The notes below the pieces were generated by a model. The model was not told the origin of the DNA. It made no database searches and worked only from the letters and a program-made list of their open reading frames with translations. A stretch of 52,828 bases of DNA from Chloroflexota bacterium (lineage in GTDB: Bacteria > Chloroflexota > Anaerolineae > Anaerolineales > UBA11579): the NCBI GenBank assembly GCA_023485685.1, contig JAMCZK010000007.1, positions 1 through 52,828 of the forward strand, given 5' to 3'. Each line of letters opens with the position of its first letter. The first letter of the stretch is position 1. Made by a program: the position numbers and the translations under genes. Below, one piece after another: positions 15,414-23,826 of this stretch.

Positions 15414-16310
15414 CTACTTTAATGCCGCCACGATGGCCTCGACATCAAATCGAATCATTTCCAAGTAGGTTGAAGCCGGGCCGTTGGCACTACTCAGTGT
15501 TTCTGTATACACAGGAATTAGCTGCACACCAGTATCCTCAGCTACCTGTTTAGCCAGGGATGGATTCAAACTCATTCCTACAAAGATGGCTTTAACCCCA
15601 ATTTGCTGGATACTCGTTTCTAAATCCGCCAGATCGCCGGCCGAAGGTTCGTCCAGTGTGCTATAGCCGGGAATGATAGCTCCGATAATTTCGAAACCAT
15701 AGTGGGCTGCAAAGTAGTCGAAGGACTCGTGGTCTGTAACCAGCACGCGGTCCTCGGCTTGAATTTGGTCAATTTGCTCGACGGCCCAAGCATCCAACGC
15801 ACCGATTTCTGTTTTATAAGCTTGCGCATTGGCGCCATAGGTTACGGCATTTGGCCGGTCGGCTTGTCTCAATGCTTGAGCAATGTTGTCGGCCCAGATC
15901 TTTACATTAAGCGGATTCATCCACACGTGAGGGTCCATGCCTTGCTCCTCTTGCAAAGCGAGAGGTTGAATTCCATCCGAAACGGTGACTACTTTTGTAT
16001 TTTGCTCATCGAGCAGGTATTGCAGGGTTTGTTCCAAACCAAACCCATTGATAAAAACGAGGTCTGCCTCAGCCAATCGAACCGCGTCCTGCGGCGTGGG
16101 TTCGAAGGCATGAGGATCGGTGCCGGGAGGGATTAGATACACCACATCGACCAGGTCACCAGCGATAGCGTTCACCACGTCGCCGATGATTTGCGTGCTT
16201 GCCACTACGCTCATCTTCTCGGAATCGGAATTGGCAACCGGTGCACAGGCGGCCAAAAGGCTGGCGAAAGGTAAAACCAACCGAAACACGAATTGGGCAG
16301 CTGGCATCAC
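15414..16310 (-). CDS. Metal-binding lipoprotein of a Zn/Mn ABC transporter (ZnuA/TroA family)
   Basis: Periplasm-side or surface substrate-binding lipoprotein of 298 residues. The lipobox LLAAC gives C22. The metal ligands of the cluster A-I family can be placed at H67 (DPHAFEP), H128 (DPHVWMNP), H194 (TDHESFDYF) and E270 (VYTETLS). A His at the third position points to zinc or mixed zinc/manganese binding, since Mn-specific members have Glu there; the fourth ligand is Glu where Asp is usual. There is no His-rich loop. It is the first gene of the operon. A GGTGAG precedes the ATG, and the promoter with its palindromic operator lies 14-55 bases upstream. Confidence 0.92.
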   Translation of the reverse strand: MMPAAQFVFRLVLPFASLLAACAPVANSDSEKMSVVASTQIIGDVVNAIAGDLVDVVYLIPPGTDPHAFEPTPQDAVRLAEADLVFINGFGLEQTLQYLLDEQNTKVVTVSDGIQPLALQEEQGMDPHVWMNPLNVKIWADNIAQALRQADRPNAVTYGANAQAYKTEIGALDAWAVEQIDQIQAEDRVLVTDHESFDYFAAHYGFEIIGAIIPGYSTLDEPSAGDLADLETSIQQIGVKAIFVGMSLNPSLAKQVAEDTGVQLIPVYTETLSSANGPASTYLEMIRFDVEAIVAALK

Positions 16311-16323
16311 TCACCAGAGTTAT

Positions 16324-16365
16324 TGAAAACAGTTTTCATTATACAAGTCGAAAATTTTTTGTCAA
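16324..16365 (-). promoter_or_regulatory. Metal-uptake operon promoter with Fur/Zur-type operator
   Basis: On the minus strand a near-consensus sigma-70 promoter reads TTGACA (16365-16360), 16 bases, TATAAT (16343-16338). Directly after the -10 box lies the perfect 7-1-7 palindrome TGAAAACTGTTTTCA (16338-16324), covering the expected transcription start. A repressor bound there would block initiation. The Fur-family gene next door at 16521-16976 is the obvious candidate. The 15-base 7-1-7 form is the usual shape of Fur-family boxes. Confidence 0.8.
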
Positions 16366-16520
16366 GAACCTCGACATTAAGCCCGAACACTGCTCTTAAT
16401 CCCCCACACATATTGGAAGTAGAAGGAAATGGGCTAAAAACAGAATCTGTTAAGTTCCCCACCCCACAAAACAAACAACGTCTTCCTAAAGACCCCTGGC
16501 CAAACGAAGAAACAACTTAG

Positions 16521-16976
16521 CTAATGGCACTGGGAGCAGAGACCGAAAAATTGCAGCCAATGCTCATGGATTTCAAAGCCGCTCGCGCCCTCCAGGCGGC
16601 GGCTGAACTCTTTAAGGTTATCGCCGCGGAATATTTCCACCCGTCCGCAGGACTCGCACAACAGCAGATGCTGGTGGCCTTCCAGCGCAGATATGTAAGC
16701 ATGGCAACCGTCGGGGCGGTGCACTCTCTGGACCAGGCCCAATTCCTCGAGCTTTTCCAATGTTCGATATACAGACACCAATCCAAGGCGTTTATGCCGT
16801 TCCAGGCCTATTCTATAGAGGTCGGCAGCCGTCAGCGATTGGTCGGCCGTGGCCAACACTTCGACCACCGCCCGGCGAGAACTGGTGAGCCGGTAACCGT
16901 TGGATTGCAAACTCTCCAACCATTGCAGGGTTTTTTGCCTGGCGTTCGATTCGGTAATGATTTGAGGCTGGGGCAT
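16521..16976 (-). CDS. Fur-family metalloregulator, probable Zur
   Basis: Repressor of 151 residues. The winged helix covers about 15-95 (NGYRLTSSRRAVVEVLA, TAADLYRIGLE, GLVSVYRTLEKLEELGLVQRV). The metal-binding and dimerisation half has HQHLLLCESCGRVE and ends in CSQCH, giving the two CxxC pairs of the structural zinc site. Its gene lies next to the Zn/Mn transporter operon with its own promoter, and a palindromic box of the right shape overlaps the transporter promoter, so zinc-dependent repression of uptake is the best reading. Mn or Fe sensing cannot be excluded. It appears leaderless: TATAAT at 16990-16985 is only 8 bases before the ATG. Confidence 0.9.
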   Translation of the reverse strand: MPQPQIITESNARQKTLQWLESLQSNGYRLTSSRRAVVEVLATADQSLTAADLYRIGLERHKRLGLVSVYRTLEKLEELGLVQRVHRPDGCHAYISALEGHQHLLLCESCGRVEIFRGDNLKEFSRRLEGASGFEIHEHWLQFFGLCSQCH

Positions 16977-16984
16977 GTTGGAAA

Positions 16985-16990
16985 ATTATA
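16985..16990 (-). promoter_or_regulatory. -10 box, leaderless start of the Fur-family gene
   Basis: TATAAT on the minus strand, followed by 8 bases and the ATG at 16976. Transcription would start at or next to the start codon, and no ribosome-binding site is present. Confidence 0.6.
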
Positions 16991-17004
16991 ACGCTCGAAG
17001 GTGA

Positions 17005-17658
17005 TCATTCCCCCCAGCCGTGCTCACCGATCAACGGAACGAAAGCCACGGGGACCAACTCCTCGTAATCAAAAGCGTCGCCCTGCCGTCTCCATAATTG
17101 CAGAATCTGCCCCCATGCAACACCCACGGGCAGGATCAGCCGGCCGCTATCGGATAATTGTTGCAGCAAGGGCTGCGGAACCACGGGCGCACTCGCAGCC
17201 ACAATAATAGCTTCATAGGGAGCCTGTTCCGGCCAGCCTTTGGTTCCATCCCCATGATGCACCATGACATTCGTAATCGATAATTCATCCAATATCTTAG
17301 CAGCCGCCTTAGCCAGGGTCTCATGACGCTCGATACTGTGGACCTCACGGGCAAGCCGGCCCAACAGCGCCGCCTGGTATCCAGATCCTGTACCAATCTC
17401 CAACACCCTTTCATGACCATCCAATGCCAACGCCTGGAGCATATAGGCAACGATGTATGGTTGTGAAATCGTCTGCCCTTCCCCAATGGGCAGCGGACGA
17501 TCCTCGTAAGCCTGGTTCGCCTCCCCTGGAGGAATGAAACGATGGCGGGGCACCGCAAGCATGGCGTCGAGGACGCGAGGGTCGCGGATGCCACGGCCTT
17601 TCAGTTGTATGGTCACCATTTTTTCGCGTTGCCGGGAAAAAGCTTCTTCGCTATCCAC
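17005..17658 (-). CDS. pcm: Protein-L-isoaspartate O-methyltransferase
   Basis: Repairs damaged Asp/Asn residues in proteins by methylating isoaspartate with SAM. It has 217 residues and the family landmarks: VPRHRFIPP, PIGEGQTISQPYIVAYM, the SAM motif VLEIGTGSGYQAALL (about residues 85-99), and the terminal part LPVGVAWGQILQL. The start is a GTG at 17658 that overlaps the TAG stop of the preceding RNHCP gene by one base. It is the last gene of the minus-strand set from 20007. Confidence 0.94.
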   Translation of the reverse strand: MDSEEAFSRQREKMVTIQLKGRGIRDPRVLDAMLAVPRHRFIPPGEANQAYEDRPLPIGEGQTISQPYIVAYMLQALALDGHERVLEIGTGSGYQAALLGRLAREVHSIERHETLAKAAAKILDELSITNVMVHHGDGTKGWPEQAPYEAIIVAASAPVVPQPLLQQLSDSGRLILPVGVAWGQILQLWRRQGDAFDYEELVPVAFVPLIGEHGWGE

Positions 17659-17969
17659 TAACTTTGCTTCCTCTGCAACTGGGCAATCGCCAGCAGTTGC
17701 TCGAAATCATCCTTCGGCGCGGCCTGATTCCATTTTTCAACGCCACAATTTTGGCAGTGGTGAAGGATGCGGTAGTGTCCCGCCGGGCCTGCCACAGCCA
17801 CCGGCGCCATTAGGCCGCCGCATTCTGCCTGGCGGTCACCAGGCATCACGTCTACATGGAGACTCCACAGGCAGCGCGGGCAATGATTTGTGTAACCCGT
17901 GCCCTGCACGGGGAAACCACATTGCTTGCAAATGAAGTCTTCAACGGTGCGCTGAAAGCGGCGTCCCAT
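17658..17969 (-). CDS. RNHCP domain zinc-ribbon protein
   Basis: Small protein of 103 residues with the RNHCP motif (TNHCPRCLWSLHVD at about residues 27-40) and additional cysteine pairs (CKQCG near 14-18, HCQNCG near 71-76). Six cysteines in CxxC pairs suggest two zinc ribbons. The family has no established function that I know of. It lies between mutY (9-base gap) and pcm (1-base overlap) and is therefore co-transcribed with repair genes. Confidence 0.85.
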   Translation of the reverse strand: MGRRFQRTVEDFICKQCGFPVQGTGYTNHCPRCLWSLHVDVMPGDRQAECGGLMAPVAVAGPAGHYRILHHCQNCGVEKWNQAAPKDDFEQLLAIAQLQRKQS

Positions 17970-17978
17970 TCCTCAGCC

Positions 17979-19046
17979 TTATTTCGCATTATCGCGCAGA
18001 GCTTGAGCGATTTGCCGATCCAATTTCCCCATAGGCAGCTCACTAAGCCGATTTACGGAAAGCCAGCGATGTGCGACGGCAGAGGCAACCTTTGGCCTGC
18101 GCCCGTTCAGCTTCACACCAAAAACTTGCAGGTGGGCGTGGAAATGGCTATAGGCATGCTCGTAGTGGCCAAGCTTTTGAATGAATTGCAAATCTATGTT
18201 CATGATCTTTTCAAGCTCTCGGCGTAAGGCAGATCTGGCTCTGCTTGGATCTTTGATCATTGCATTGGGGAATTCCCACATGCCGCCCAGCAAACCCTTG
18301 GCCGGTCTTTGCGAAAGGAACACCTGCCCGCGCTGCATGATAACCGCTGCGACAAAATACCTCTGCGGTACGGCTGTGACTACTTTCTTGACAGGACGTT
18401 TTTCCTGAATGCCTAGACTAAGCGAACGGCATTCACGCCGCAAAGGGCAAGCAGGGCAATCGGGGTGGCGTGGCCTGCAAATACCGGCACCCAAATCCAT
18501 GAGGGCCTGGTTGTATTCGGCGGCTTTGCTGGTGGGCAAATGCTCCATAGCCAACGCACGAAAACGCTTTGCCGTCCGATTGCTGTCAATTGGCCACCGC
18601 ACGTTGAAAACACGGGCCAGCACACGCATGGCGTTGCCGTCCACTGCCGGCTCGTCTCGGCCAAAGGCTATAGACGCGATGGCCCCAGCCGTATAGGGCC
18701 CGATGCCAGGTAAAGTCAGAAGCGTGGACACATCATCGGGCAGCTGGCCATTGTGTTGCGCCAGGACAAGCCGAGCAGCGCGGTGTAAATTGCGAGCACG
18801 GGTGTAGTAGCCTAATCCTTCCCATATGGCCAGGACATCCTGCTCGTTAGAATTTGCCAATGCCTCGATTGTAGGAAAACGCTTCAACCATCGCTTGTAA
18901 TAACGAAACATAGTCTCGAGGCGGGTTTGTTGGGCCATGATTTCCGCCACCCAAACAGAATACGGCTGCGGATTTTCGCGCCAGGGCAGGTCGCGCCGCC
19001 GAGAGGCATACCAGCGAAGCAAATTCTTTGCAAATGGGGATCTCAA
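17979..19046 (-). CDS. mutY: A/G-specific adenine glycosylase MutY
   Basis: Base-excision repair enzyme that removes adenine paired with 8-oxoguanine. The 355 residues show the helix-hairpin-helix glycosylase domain with catalytic E35 (AEIMAQQT) and D136 (PAVDGNAMRV), the LPGIGPYTAGAI hairpin, the 4Fe-4S cluster C190-x6-C197-x2-C200-x5-C206, and the C-terminal NUDIX-like 8-oxoG recognition domain (RPAKGLLGGMWEFPN). The TTG at 19046 is the only plausible start before the catalytic part. The preceding gene ends with a TAG in this same reading frame 24 bases upstream, and no ribosome-binding site is seen. Confidence 0.94.
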   Translation of the reverse strand: MRSPFAKNLLRWYASRRRDLPWRENPQPYSVWVAEIMAQQTRLETMFRYYKRWLKRFPTIEALANSNEQDVLAIWEGLGYYTRARNLHRAARLVLAQHNGQLPDDVSTLLTLPGIGPYTAGAIASIAFGRDEPAVDGNAMRVLARVFNVRWPIDSNRTAKRFRALAMEHLPTSKAAEYNQALMDLGAGICRPRHPDCPACPLRRECRSLSLGIQEKRPVKKVVTAVPQRYFVAAVIMQRGQVFLSQRPAKGLLGGMWEFPNAMIKDPSRARSALRRELEKIMNIDLQFIQKLGHYEHAYSHFHAHLQVFGVKLNGRRPKVASAVAHRWLSVNRLSELPMGKLDRQIAQALRDNAK

Positions 19047-19070
19047 GAGGAAAACGAGTCGTACCAGAGA

Positions 19071-19376
19071 CTACATTTGGAAACCGCCACGGGCAGCTAT
19101 GACCTTGTAATTGAAATTCTCTACCAAATCGTCCATCTGTGTGCCCAGGTCTTCCCAGGCATTGGAATCAAGCAACCGGCGGGCTGAATCCAGGTTTGGA
19201 ATCACGGCCTCGGCCAATAAGCGCGGTTGTTCTCCATACACGGTTAGCCAAGCTTCGCTCAAAGCCACCCCTAGCGCCTCAAGTGATGGGACGAATTTGC
19301 GGATATGGAATTCGAAGTAATCTTCTTCGCGCCCGGGTTGGATATCCCAAGTCATCAGCAACTTTACGGCAGACAT
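19071..19376 (-). CDS. Small hypothetical protein, possible dimeric alpha-beta barrel
   Basis: A protein of 101 residues when started at the ATG at 19376, two bases after the stop of the upstream metallo-beta-lactamase-fold gene (TAGTATG). The pattern LLMTWDIQPGREEDYFEFHIRKFVPSLEALG, with a later LLAEAVIPNLDSARRLLDS, resembles small NIPSNAP/Dabb-like dimeric alpha-beta barrel proteins. I cannot name the family with confidence. It ends 24 bases before mutY, in the same reading frame. Confidence 0.65.
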   Translation of the reverse strand: MSAVKLLMTWDIQPGREEDYFEFHIRKFVPSLEALGVALSEAWLTVYGEQPRLLAEAVIPNLDSARRLLDSNAWEDLGTQMDDLVENFNYKVIAARGGFQM

Positions 19377-19377
19377 A

Positions 19378-20007
19378 CTAAGCAGTTGGCTCCAATACCA
19401 CCACCTGGGTTTCATCCGGGATTGCCGATCGTGTGACCTTGAGCGAGGATTGCGCCTTGGAGCTGGTTAAACCCATTTCCTCGAGGAATTGACGCAAAGC
19501 AGAGAGCTTGATGCTGCTACGTGGCGTCTTGTAATGCATAGGAACCACCAAGCCAGGCTCGATCATAGCAATAACCTCTGCAGCCTTGGCAGCACTCAAT
19601 GCATTTCCACCGCCCACAGGCACTAAAAGTACATCGACGGTGCCAAAGGCTTCCACCTGAGTCTGAGTGGGCACTTTGGGCATGTCTCCAAGATGGCCGA
19701 TTGTCACCCCATCATAGTCATAGATAAACACGAGGTTGCGATCTTTCTTGCCTTCGTTGGTTGCCACCCCGGTAATAAAAATCCCGCCGATCTCATATTC
19801 TCCAGGCCCGCGGATATCCCAGCCGTAACCTTTAACTCCCTTGACGAAATTGTGTCCCGGCGCGTCATGACTGACCGTGACAATGTCGGCTTTCAACTTT
19901 AATGGCTGGTAACCAACACTGGAGTGGTCATATGGATCCGCCACAATCGTTGGCATGCTGCGTTCAGTGACGCGAAAACAGGAATGTCCGTACCAGGTAA
20001 TTTCCAT
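19378..20007 (-). CDS. MBL-fold metal-dependent hydrolase (UlaG-like)
   Basis: Metallo-beta-lactamase-fold protein of 209 residues, the short UlaG-like or RNase-Z-like type. It has WYGHSCFRV at the N-terminus, the metal segment VSHDAPGHNFVKG with fewer histidines than the HxHxDH norm, GHLGDMPKVP and VPMHYKTP. The substrate is unknown; relatives are often annotated as Zn-dependent hydrolases. The reduced metal motif may mean altered or single-metal chemistry. A GGAG sits 5 bases before the ATG and a minus-strand TATAAT near 20030 gives the promoter. It is the first gene of the run leading to mutY and pcm. Confidence 0.85.
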   Translation of the reverse strand: MEITWYGHSCFRVTERSMPTIVADPYDHSSVGYQPLKLKADIVTVSHDAPGHNFVKGVKGYGWDIRGPGEYEIGGIFITGVATNEGKKDRNLVFIYDYDGVTIGHLGDMPKVPTQTQVEAFGTVDVLLVPVGGGNALSAAKAAEVIAMIEPGLVVPMHYKTPRSSIKLSALRQFLEEMGLTSSKAQSSLKVTRSAIPDETQVVVLEPTA

Positions 20008-20056
20008 TCAAACTCCGGGCTGAAAATCCATTATAACATCGCGCTGACGCAGCCCG

Positions 20057-20062
20057 TATAAT
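20057..20062 (+). promoter_or_regulatory. -10 box, leaderless start at 20069
   Basis: TATAAT, 6 bases, then the GTG start codon. There is no ribosome-binding site between them. Confidence 0.6.
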
Positions 20063-20068
20063 ACCTGC

Positions 20069-20830
20069 GTGACTTCCCTGCAACTTGAAAAACGTCTCAC
20101 CCAAAATGCGGAAATCATAGAAACCGCAGAGGGCTGGCAATTGAAACCAGGGTCCAGCAGGGCGCGCTCATATCAACTGGCCCAATTGGATAATTACAGT
20201 CTGTTATCGCGATCCACCTTTCCACACAAGCCACCGGCGCGTTTATCTATGAAAGCCCGCGCATCGAATATTAACCTCCCGGGAACCTGGGGGGTCGGAT
20301 TTTGGAATGATCCCTTTGGTCTCTCATTTGGTTTCGGCGGATCAGCAGGCCGCCTGCCCGTTTTCCCTAACGCGGCCTGGTTCTTCTTCGCGTCGCCCGA
20401 AAACCACTTAGCGCTTCATCAGGGATTACCCGGCAACGGGCCCATGGTTGCCGTCTTTCGATCACCGCGCGTGCCCGCCTTACTGTTGACACTGGCCCTG
20501 CCACTGATGCCCTTCCTGGCTTGGCCGCTTACTTCCCGCCTTCTCCGGCGAGTTGTTGCGAGAATGATTGACCAGGAAGCAATATCCCTGGATTTGGAGC
20601 CAACTATTTGGCATGAGTACAAGCTCGATTGGGAGAGAGAAACAACCCGCTTCACTGTGGATGAAAAAGTTATCCTAGAAACCCGCCTAAGCCCAATCCC
20701 CCCTCTGGGGCTGGTACTATGGATAGATAATCAATATGCGGCCTGGCCACCCGATGGCCGCATACGGTACGGAACGCTACCCACACTTAAGGACTGCTGG
20801 GTGGAAATCAAAGACTTACATCTCGACTAG
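20069..20830 (+). CDS. Hypothetical protein with concanavalin-like features
   Basis: A protein of 253 residues started at a GTG 6 bases after a TATAAT. The segments WGVGFWNDPFG (about residues 75-85) and ETTRFTVDEKVILETRLSP with LVLWIDNQYAAWPPDGR (about 188-230) look like the beta-strands of a concanavalin-like (LamG/GH16-type) jelly roll, where the second segment is the usual strand-turn-strand describing a bound ligand face. A hydrophobic stretch at about 133-155 (VPALLLTLALPLMPFLAWPL) interrupts it and may be an inserted helix. No catalytic residues are evident. It lies directly upstream of the glycan gene cluster, with a 20-base gap, so a sugar-binding role is plausible. Confidence 0.6.
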   Translation: MTSLQLEKRLTQNAEIIETAEGWQLKPGSSRARSYQLAQLDNYSLLSRSTFPHKPPARLSMKARASNINLPGTWGVGFWNDPFGLSFGFGGSAGRLPVFPNAAWFFFASPENHLALHQGLPGNGPMVAVFRSPRVPALLLTLALPLMPFLAWPLTSRLLRRVVARMIDQEAISLDLEPTIWHEYKLDWERETTRFTVDEKVILETRLSPIPPLGLVLWIDNQYAAWPPDGRIRYGTLPTLKDCWVEIKDLHLD

Positions 20831-20850
20831 TTACTACAATTAATTCCACC

Positions 20851-21879
20851 ATGCATGCATCAAAAACTCTTAAGCGCGTTTGCCTCACCCCGCCGGTCTC
20901 CGGCGTGGGCGGAATGGTCAGCTTCCAGACAAAAATGACGGCAGGCTTGATTGACCATGGCATCCAGGTAACCTTTGATTTAGCCGACGAGCCATACAAT
21001 GCTGTGCTGGTCATCGGCGGCACAAGACAATTGGTTCCCTTACGCCGGATGCACAGGCGCGGGATCCCCGTCGTTCAACGCTTGGATGGGATGAATTGGC
21101 TGCACCGCCGCTTGCATACAGGGGTGCGCCATTGGCTTCGAGCGGAAATTGGCAACTGGCTGTTGGCTTACACCCGCGAACGGTTTGCAAATCGCGTCGT
21201 ATATCAAAGCCGATTCGTTCGAGACTGGTGGGCGCGCACGCACGGCGCCGGACCCTCAGGTGTCCGCATCATCTACAACGGCGTGGATTTGGATCTCTTC
21301 AATCCAAACGGGGAAAAACCCAAAAAGGATCATGTCCGCATCCTTATGGTAGAGGGGAATTTGCAGGGGGGGTACGAAATGGGGTTGGAGAGCGCTGTAG
21401 CGCTGGCGAACCATTTGCAGCAACCAGGTAAGCAAGTGGAACTTGTTGTGGCGGGTCAAATTGGGGAAAGGGTTAAAGCCAAATGGCATGGAACATCGAG
21501 TGCACATATACATTGGGCCGGGGTGGTGCCCAATAATCAGCTCCCCGCGCTCTATCAAAGTGCGCATTTCCTTTATTCGGCCGACTTAAACGCAGCATGC
21601 CCAAACTCTGTAATCGAGGCCATGGCTTGCGGGTTGCCTGTGCTGGCTTTCGATACCGGAGCGCTAAAAGAATTGGTCTCACCTCAAGCTGGACGCGTGG
21701 TCTCCTATGGAGGCAATCCCTGGAAATTAGATCCACCGAACAATTCTGCGCTGGTCGGCGGTGCTACGGAAATTCTCAGCAATCAACATTCACTTCGCCT
21801 GGGAGCACGCGCCCGCGCTGAAGAAGCCTTTAGTCTCGACGCTATGGTCGATGCCTACATTGAGGCGCTGAATGCCTAA
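20851..21879 (+). CDS. Glycosyltransferase family 4
   Basis: GT-B fold sugar transferase of 342 residues. The N-terminal domain begins RVCLTPPVSGVGGMVSFQTKM, and the C-terminal nucleotide-sugar domain has IYNGVDLDLFNP and the diagnostic CPNSVIEAMACGLPVLAFDTGALKELV (E and the following EAMACG loop bind the donor). It probably adds a hexose to a surface glycan. Its 3' end overlaps the FkbM methyltransferase by 8 bases, making it the first gene of a four-gene glycan operon. Confidence 0.9.
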   Translation: MHASKTLKRVCLTPPVSGVGGMVSFQTKMTAGLIDHGIQVTFDLADEPYNAVLVIGGTRQLVPLRRMHRRGIPVVQRLDGMNWLHRRLHTGVRHWLRAEIGNWLLAYTRERFANRVVYQSRFVRDWWARTHGAGPSGVRIIYNGVDLDLFNPNGEKPKKDHVRILMVEGNLQGGYEMGLESAVALANHLQQPGKQVELVVAGQIGERVKAKWHGTSSAHIHWAGVVPNNQLPALYQSAHFLYSADLNAACPNSVIEAMACGLPVLAFDTGALKELVSPQAGRVVSYGGNPWKLDPPNNSALVGGATEILSNQHSLRLGARARAEEAFSLDAMVDAYIEALNA

Positions 21880-22726
21880 TCCGCTCCTTTCACTTGCAGC
21901 AGCTGCCGCTCGCTGGTTACCTGTGCCTGTCAGGCGAGCTCTCTATCGCCTGGGTCCAGTAAGTTCCGGGGTACGCTCGCTGCTGAACCGCGCCGCGCCG
22001 ATCGGATTGACCGAAACGCAGGTGGCGGGTGGCGGGTTGGCGGGGACGCACCTTCTACTTGACCTGCAGACTGAAAAGGATTATTGGCTGGGAAATTATG
22101 AAATGGATCTGCAAAAAGCAGTCCGTGATTTCGCCCACCCCGGCATGGTTGCTTTCGATTTGGGGGCAAACATCGGTTATATCAGCCTGCTGTTAGCGAA
22201 GGCTGTGGGAGAAACAGGCAAGGTTTTTGCTTTTGAGCCCTTACCTGCCAACCAAGAGCGTCTGAACAAAAACATGGTCTTTAATCCTCGCTTGAGGGTC
22301 ATCCTAATTCCAAAAGCGGTCACTGAGAAAGACGGGCACGTCTCTTTCTTGATCCATGCTTCCGGTACCATGGGAAAAGTCGAAGGTTCAGCGGGCAGAG
22401 AGGGGGAATATGCGAAACCCATCAAGGTGGAAACAATCACTCTGGATAACTTCGTTTACCACAAGGGCAATCCTGAACCCAACCTGATCAAAATAGATAT
22501 TGAAGGTGGGGAAAGTATGGCTTTGCAAGGAATGAGCCGCATCATCCAAGAAGCGAAGCCAACCCTCTTGATCGAGTTACACGGCCGGGAAGCCGCGCAA
22601 ATCTGTTGGGAGATCCTAATCCAAGCCGGCTATAAAATTTCAAAGCTCGTCAAAGGCTACCCCCAAATTTCCGACTTTACAGAACTCGACTGGAAGAGCT
22701 ACATCCTGGCAAGGCCCACCGCATGA
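21872..22726 (+). CDS. FkbM family methyltransferase
   Basis: SAM-dependent methyltransferase of 284 residues. It has motif I VAFDLGANIGYISLLLAKAVG (about residues 92-112), AFEPLPANQERLNKN, the FkbM-type LIKIDIEGGES (about 208-218) and LLIELHG. Members of this family methylate sugar hydroxyls, so modification of the glycan built by the flanking transferases is likely. It overlaps the upstream and downstream genes by 8 and 4 bases. Confidence 0.9.
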   Translation: MPNPLLSLAAAAARWLPVPVRRALYRLGPVSSGVRSLLNRAAPIGLTETQVAGGGLAGTHLLLDLQTEKDYWLGNYEMDLQKAVRDFAHPGMVAFDLGANIGYISLLLAKAVGETGKVFAFEPLPANQERLNKNMVFNPRLRVILIPKAVTEKDGHVSFLIHASGTMGKVEGSAGREGEYAKPIKVETITLDNFVYHKGNPEPNLIKIDIEGGESMALQGMSRIIQEAKPTLLIELHGREAAQICWEILIQAGYKISKLVKGYPQISDFTELDWKSYILARPTA

Positions 22727-23826
22727 GCACATATAAGGGCCGAGTGGGCATTATCCAGCGTGTACTCCCGCGCTATCGCGCCTCTTTTTTCGATTTACTA
22801 GCTGAAAAATGCGAGGGCGGCCTGAGCGTGTTCGCTGGTGCAGCGCGCTCAAAGGAAAGTATCCCGCTGGCGGGGGAACTGGAAATGGCGGATTGGGCGC
22901 GCGCGGATAATCTGCACCTTTTCGATGGGCCTTTTTATCTGTGCTGGCAACGCGGGCTGAAAAAATGGCTGGAAAATTGGAAACCGGATATCCTTGTCGC
23001 CGAAGCAAACCCCCGCTATCTGAGCACGCCCATCGCAGTAATGTGGATGCACAAAAAGACCCGCCCAGTTATCGGCTGGGGACTTGGGTCTCCCAAGCGG
23101 CCCGGCGAATTGACTGGGCTGCGCATGAAATGCAGGCAGCGTTTCCTACGGCGGTTCGACGCCATGATCGCTTATAGCCAGCGGGGCGCGGCGGAATACC
23201 GGACTCTGGGTTTTCCCGCAGAACGAGTTTTTGTGGCGCCTAACGCGGTGGTTCCCAGGCCCGTTGGCCAGCTTCCCACGCGTTCCAAAGAGCCAGCCCC
23301 GCAGCAGATTGTGTTATACGTTGGCCGCCTGCAAGAACGCAAGCGCCTAGACTCGTTGATCAAGACTTGCGCGTCATTACCTGATGGACTTCAACCAACA
23401 TTGCAGATAGTGGGTGACGGTTCAGCCGCCGCCGCTCTAAAACAACTAGCGATGAATATCTATCCGCGAGCAGAATTCACAGGCGCACGTTTTGGCAAAG
23501 AATTGGATCAATACTTTGACCAAGCAGATCTATTTGTGCTGCCGGGAACCGGAGGCTTGGCCATTCAGCAAGCGATGGCACACGGCTTACCCATCATCGC
23601 CGCCGAAGGCGATGGCAGTCAGCGAGATTTAGTGCAACCCGGCAATGGCTGGTTAATTGAACCAGGGAACGGCGCGGCTTTAAAGCAGGTGTTAGCCGAG
23701 GCATTATCAAATCCGCGTCAGCTGCGTGAAATGGGACAGAAATCTTTCGAATTGGTTCGGGAAGAATTCAACCTGGAGAATATGGTGAATTCATTTGTCC
23801 ATGCCATGAATCAGGTGACAGGCTGA
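22723..23826 (+). CDS. Glycosyltransferase (GT4 type)
   Basis: A 367-residue GT-B transferase. The N-terminal domain (GRVGIIQRVLPRYRASFFDLLAEKC) contains TRPVIGWGLGSPKRPGE, and the C-terminal domain has VLYVGRLQERKRLDSLI (about residues 203-220) and the donor-binding segment GTGGLAIQQAMAHGLPIIAAEGDG. The E that normally starts the EAMA loop is Q here (IQQAMAHG), which is unusual but occurs. Its ATG overlaps the FkbM stop (ATGA) and its stop overlaps the next start (TGATG). Confidence 0.88.
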   Translation: MSTYKGRVGIIQRVLPRYRASFFDLLAEKCEGGLSVFAGAARSKESIPLAGELEMADWARADNLHLFDGPFYLCWQRGLKKWLENWKPDILVAEANPRYLSTPIAVMWMHKKTRPVIGWGLGSPKRPGELTGLRMKCRQRFLRRFDAMIAYSQRGAAEYRTLGFPAERVFVAPNAVVPRPVGQLPTRSKEPAPQQIVLYVGRLQERKRLDSLIKTCASLPDGLQPTLQIVGDGSAAAALKQLAMNIYPRAEFTGARFGKELDQYFDQADLFVLPGTGGLAIQQAMAHGLPIIAAEGDGSQRDLVQPGNGWLIEPGNGAALKQVLAEALSNPRQLREMGQKSFELVREEFNLENMVNSFVHAMNQVTG

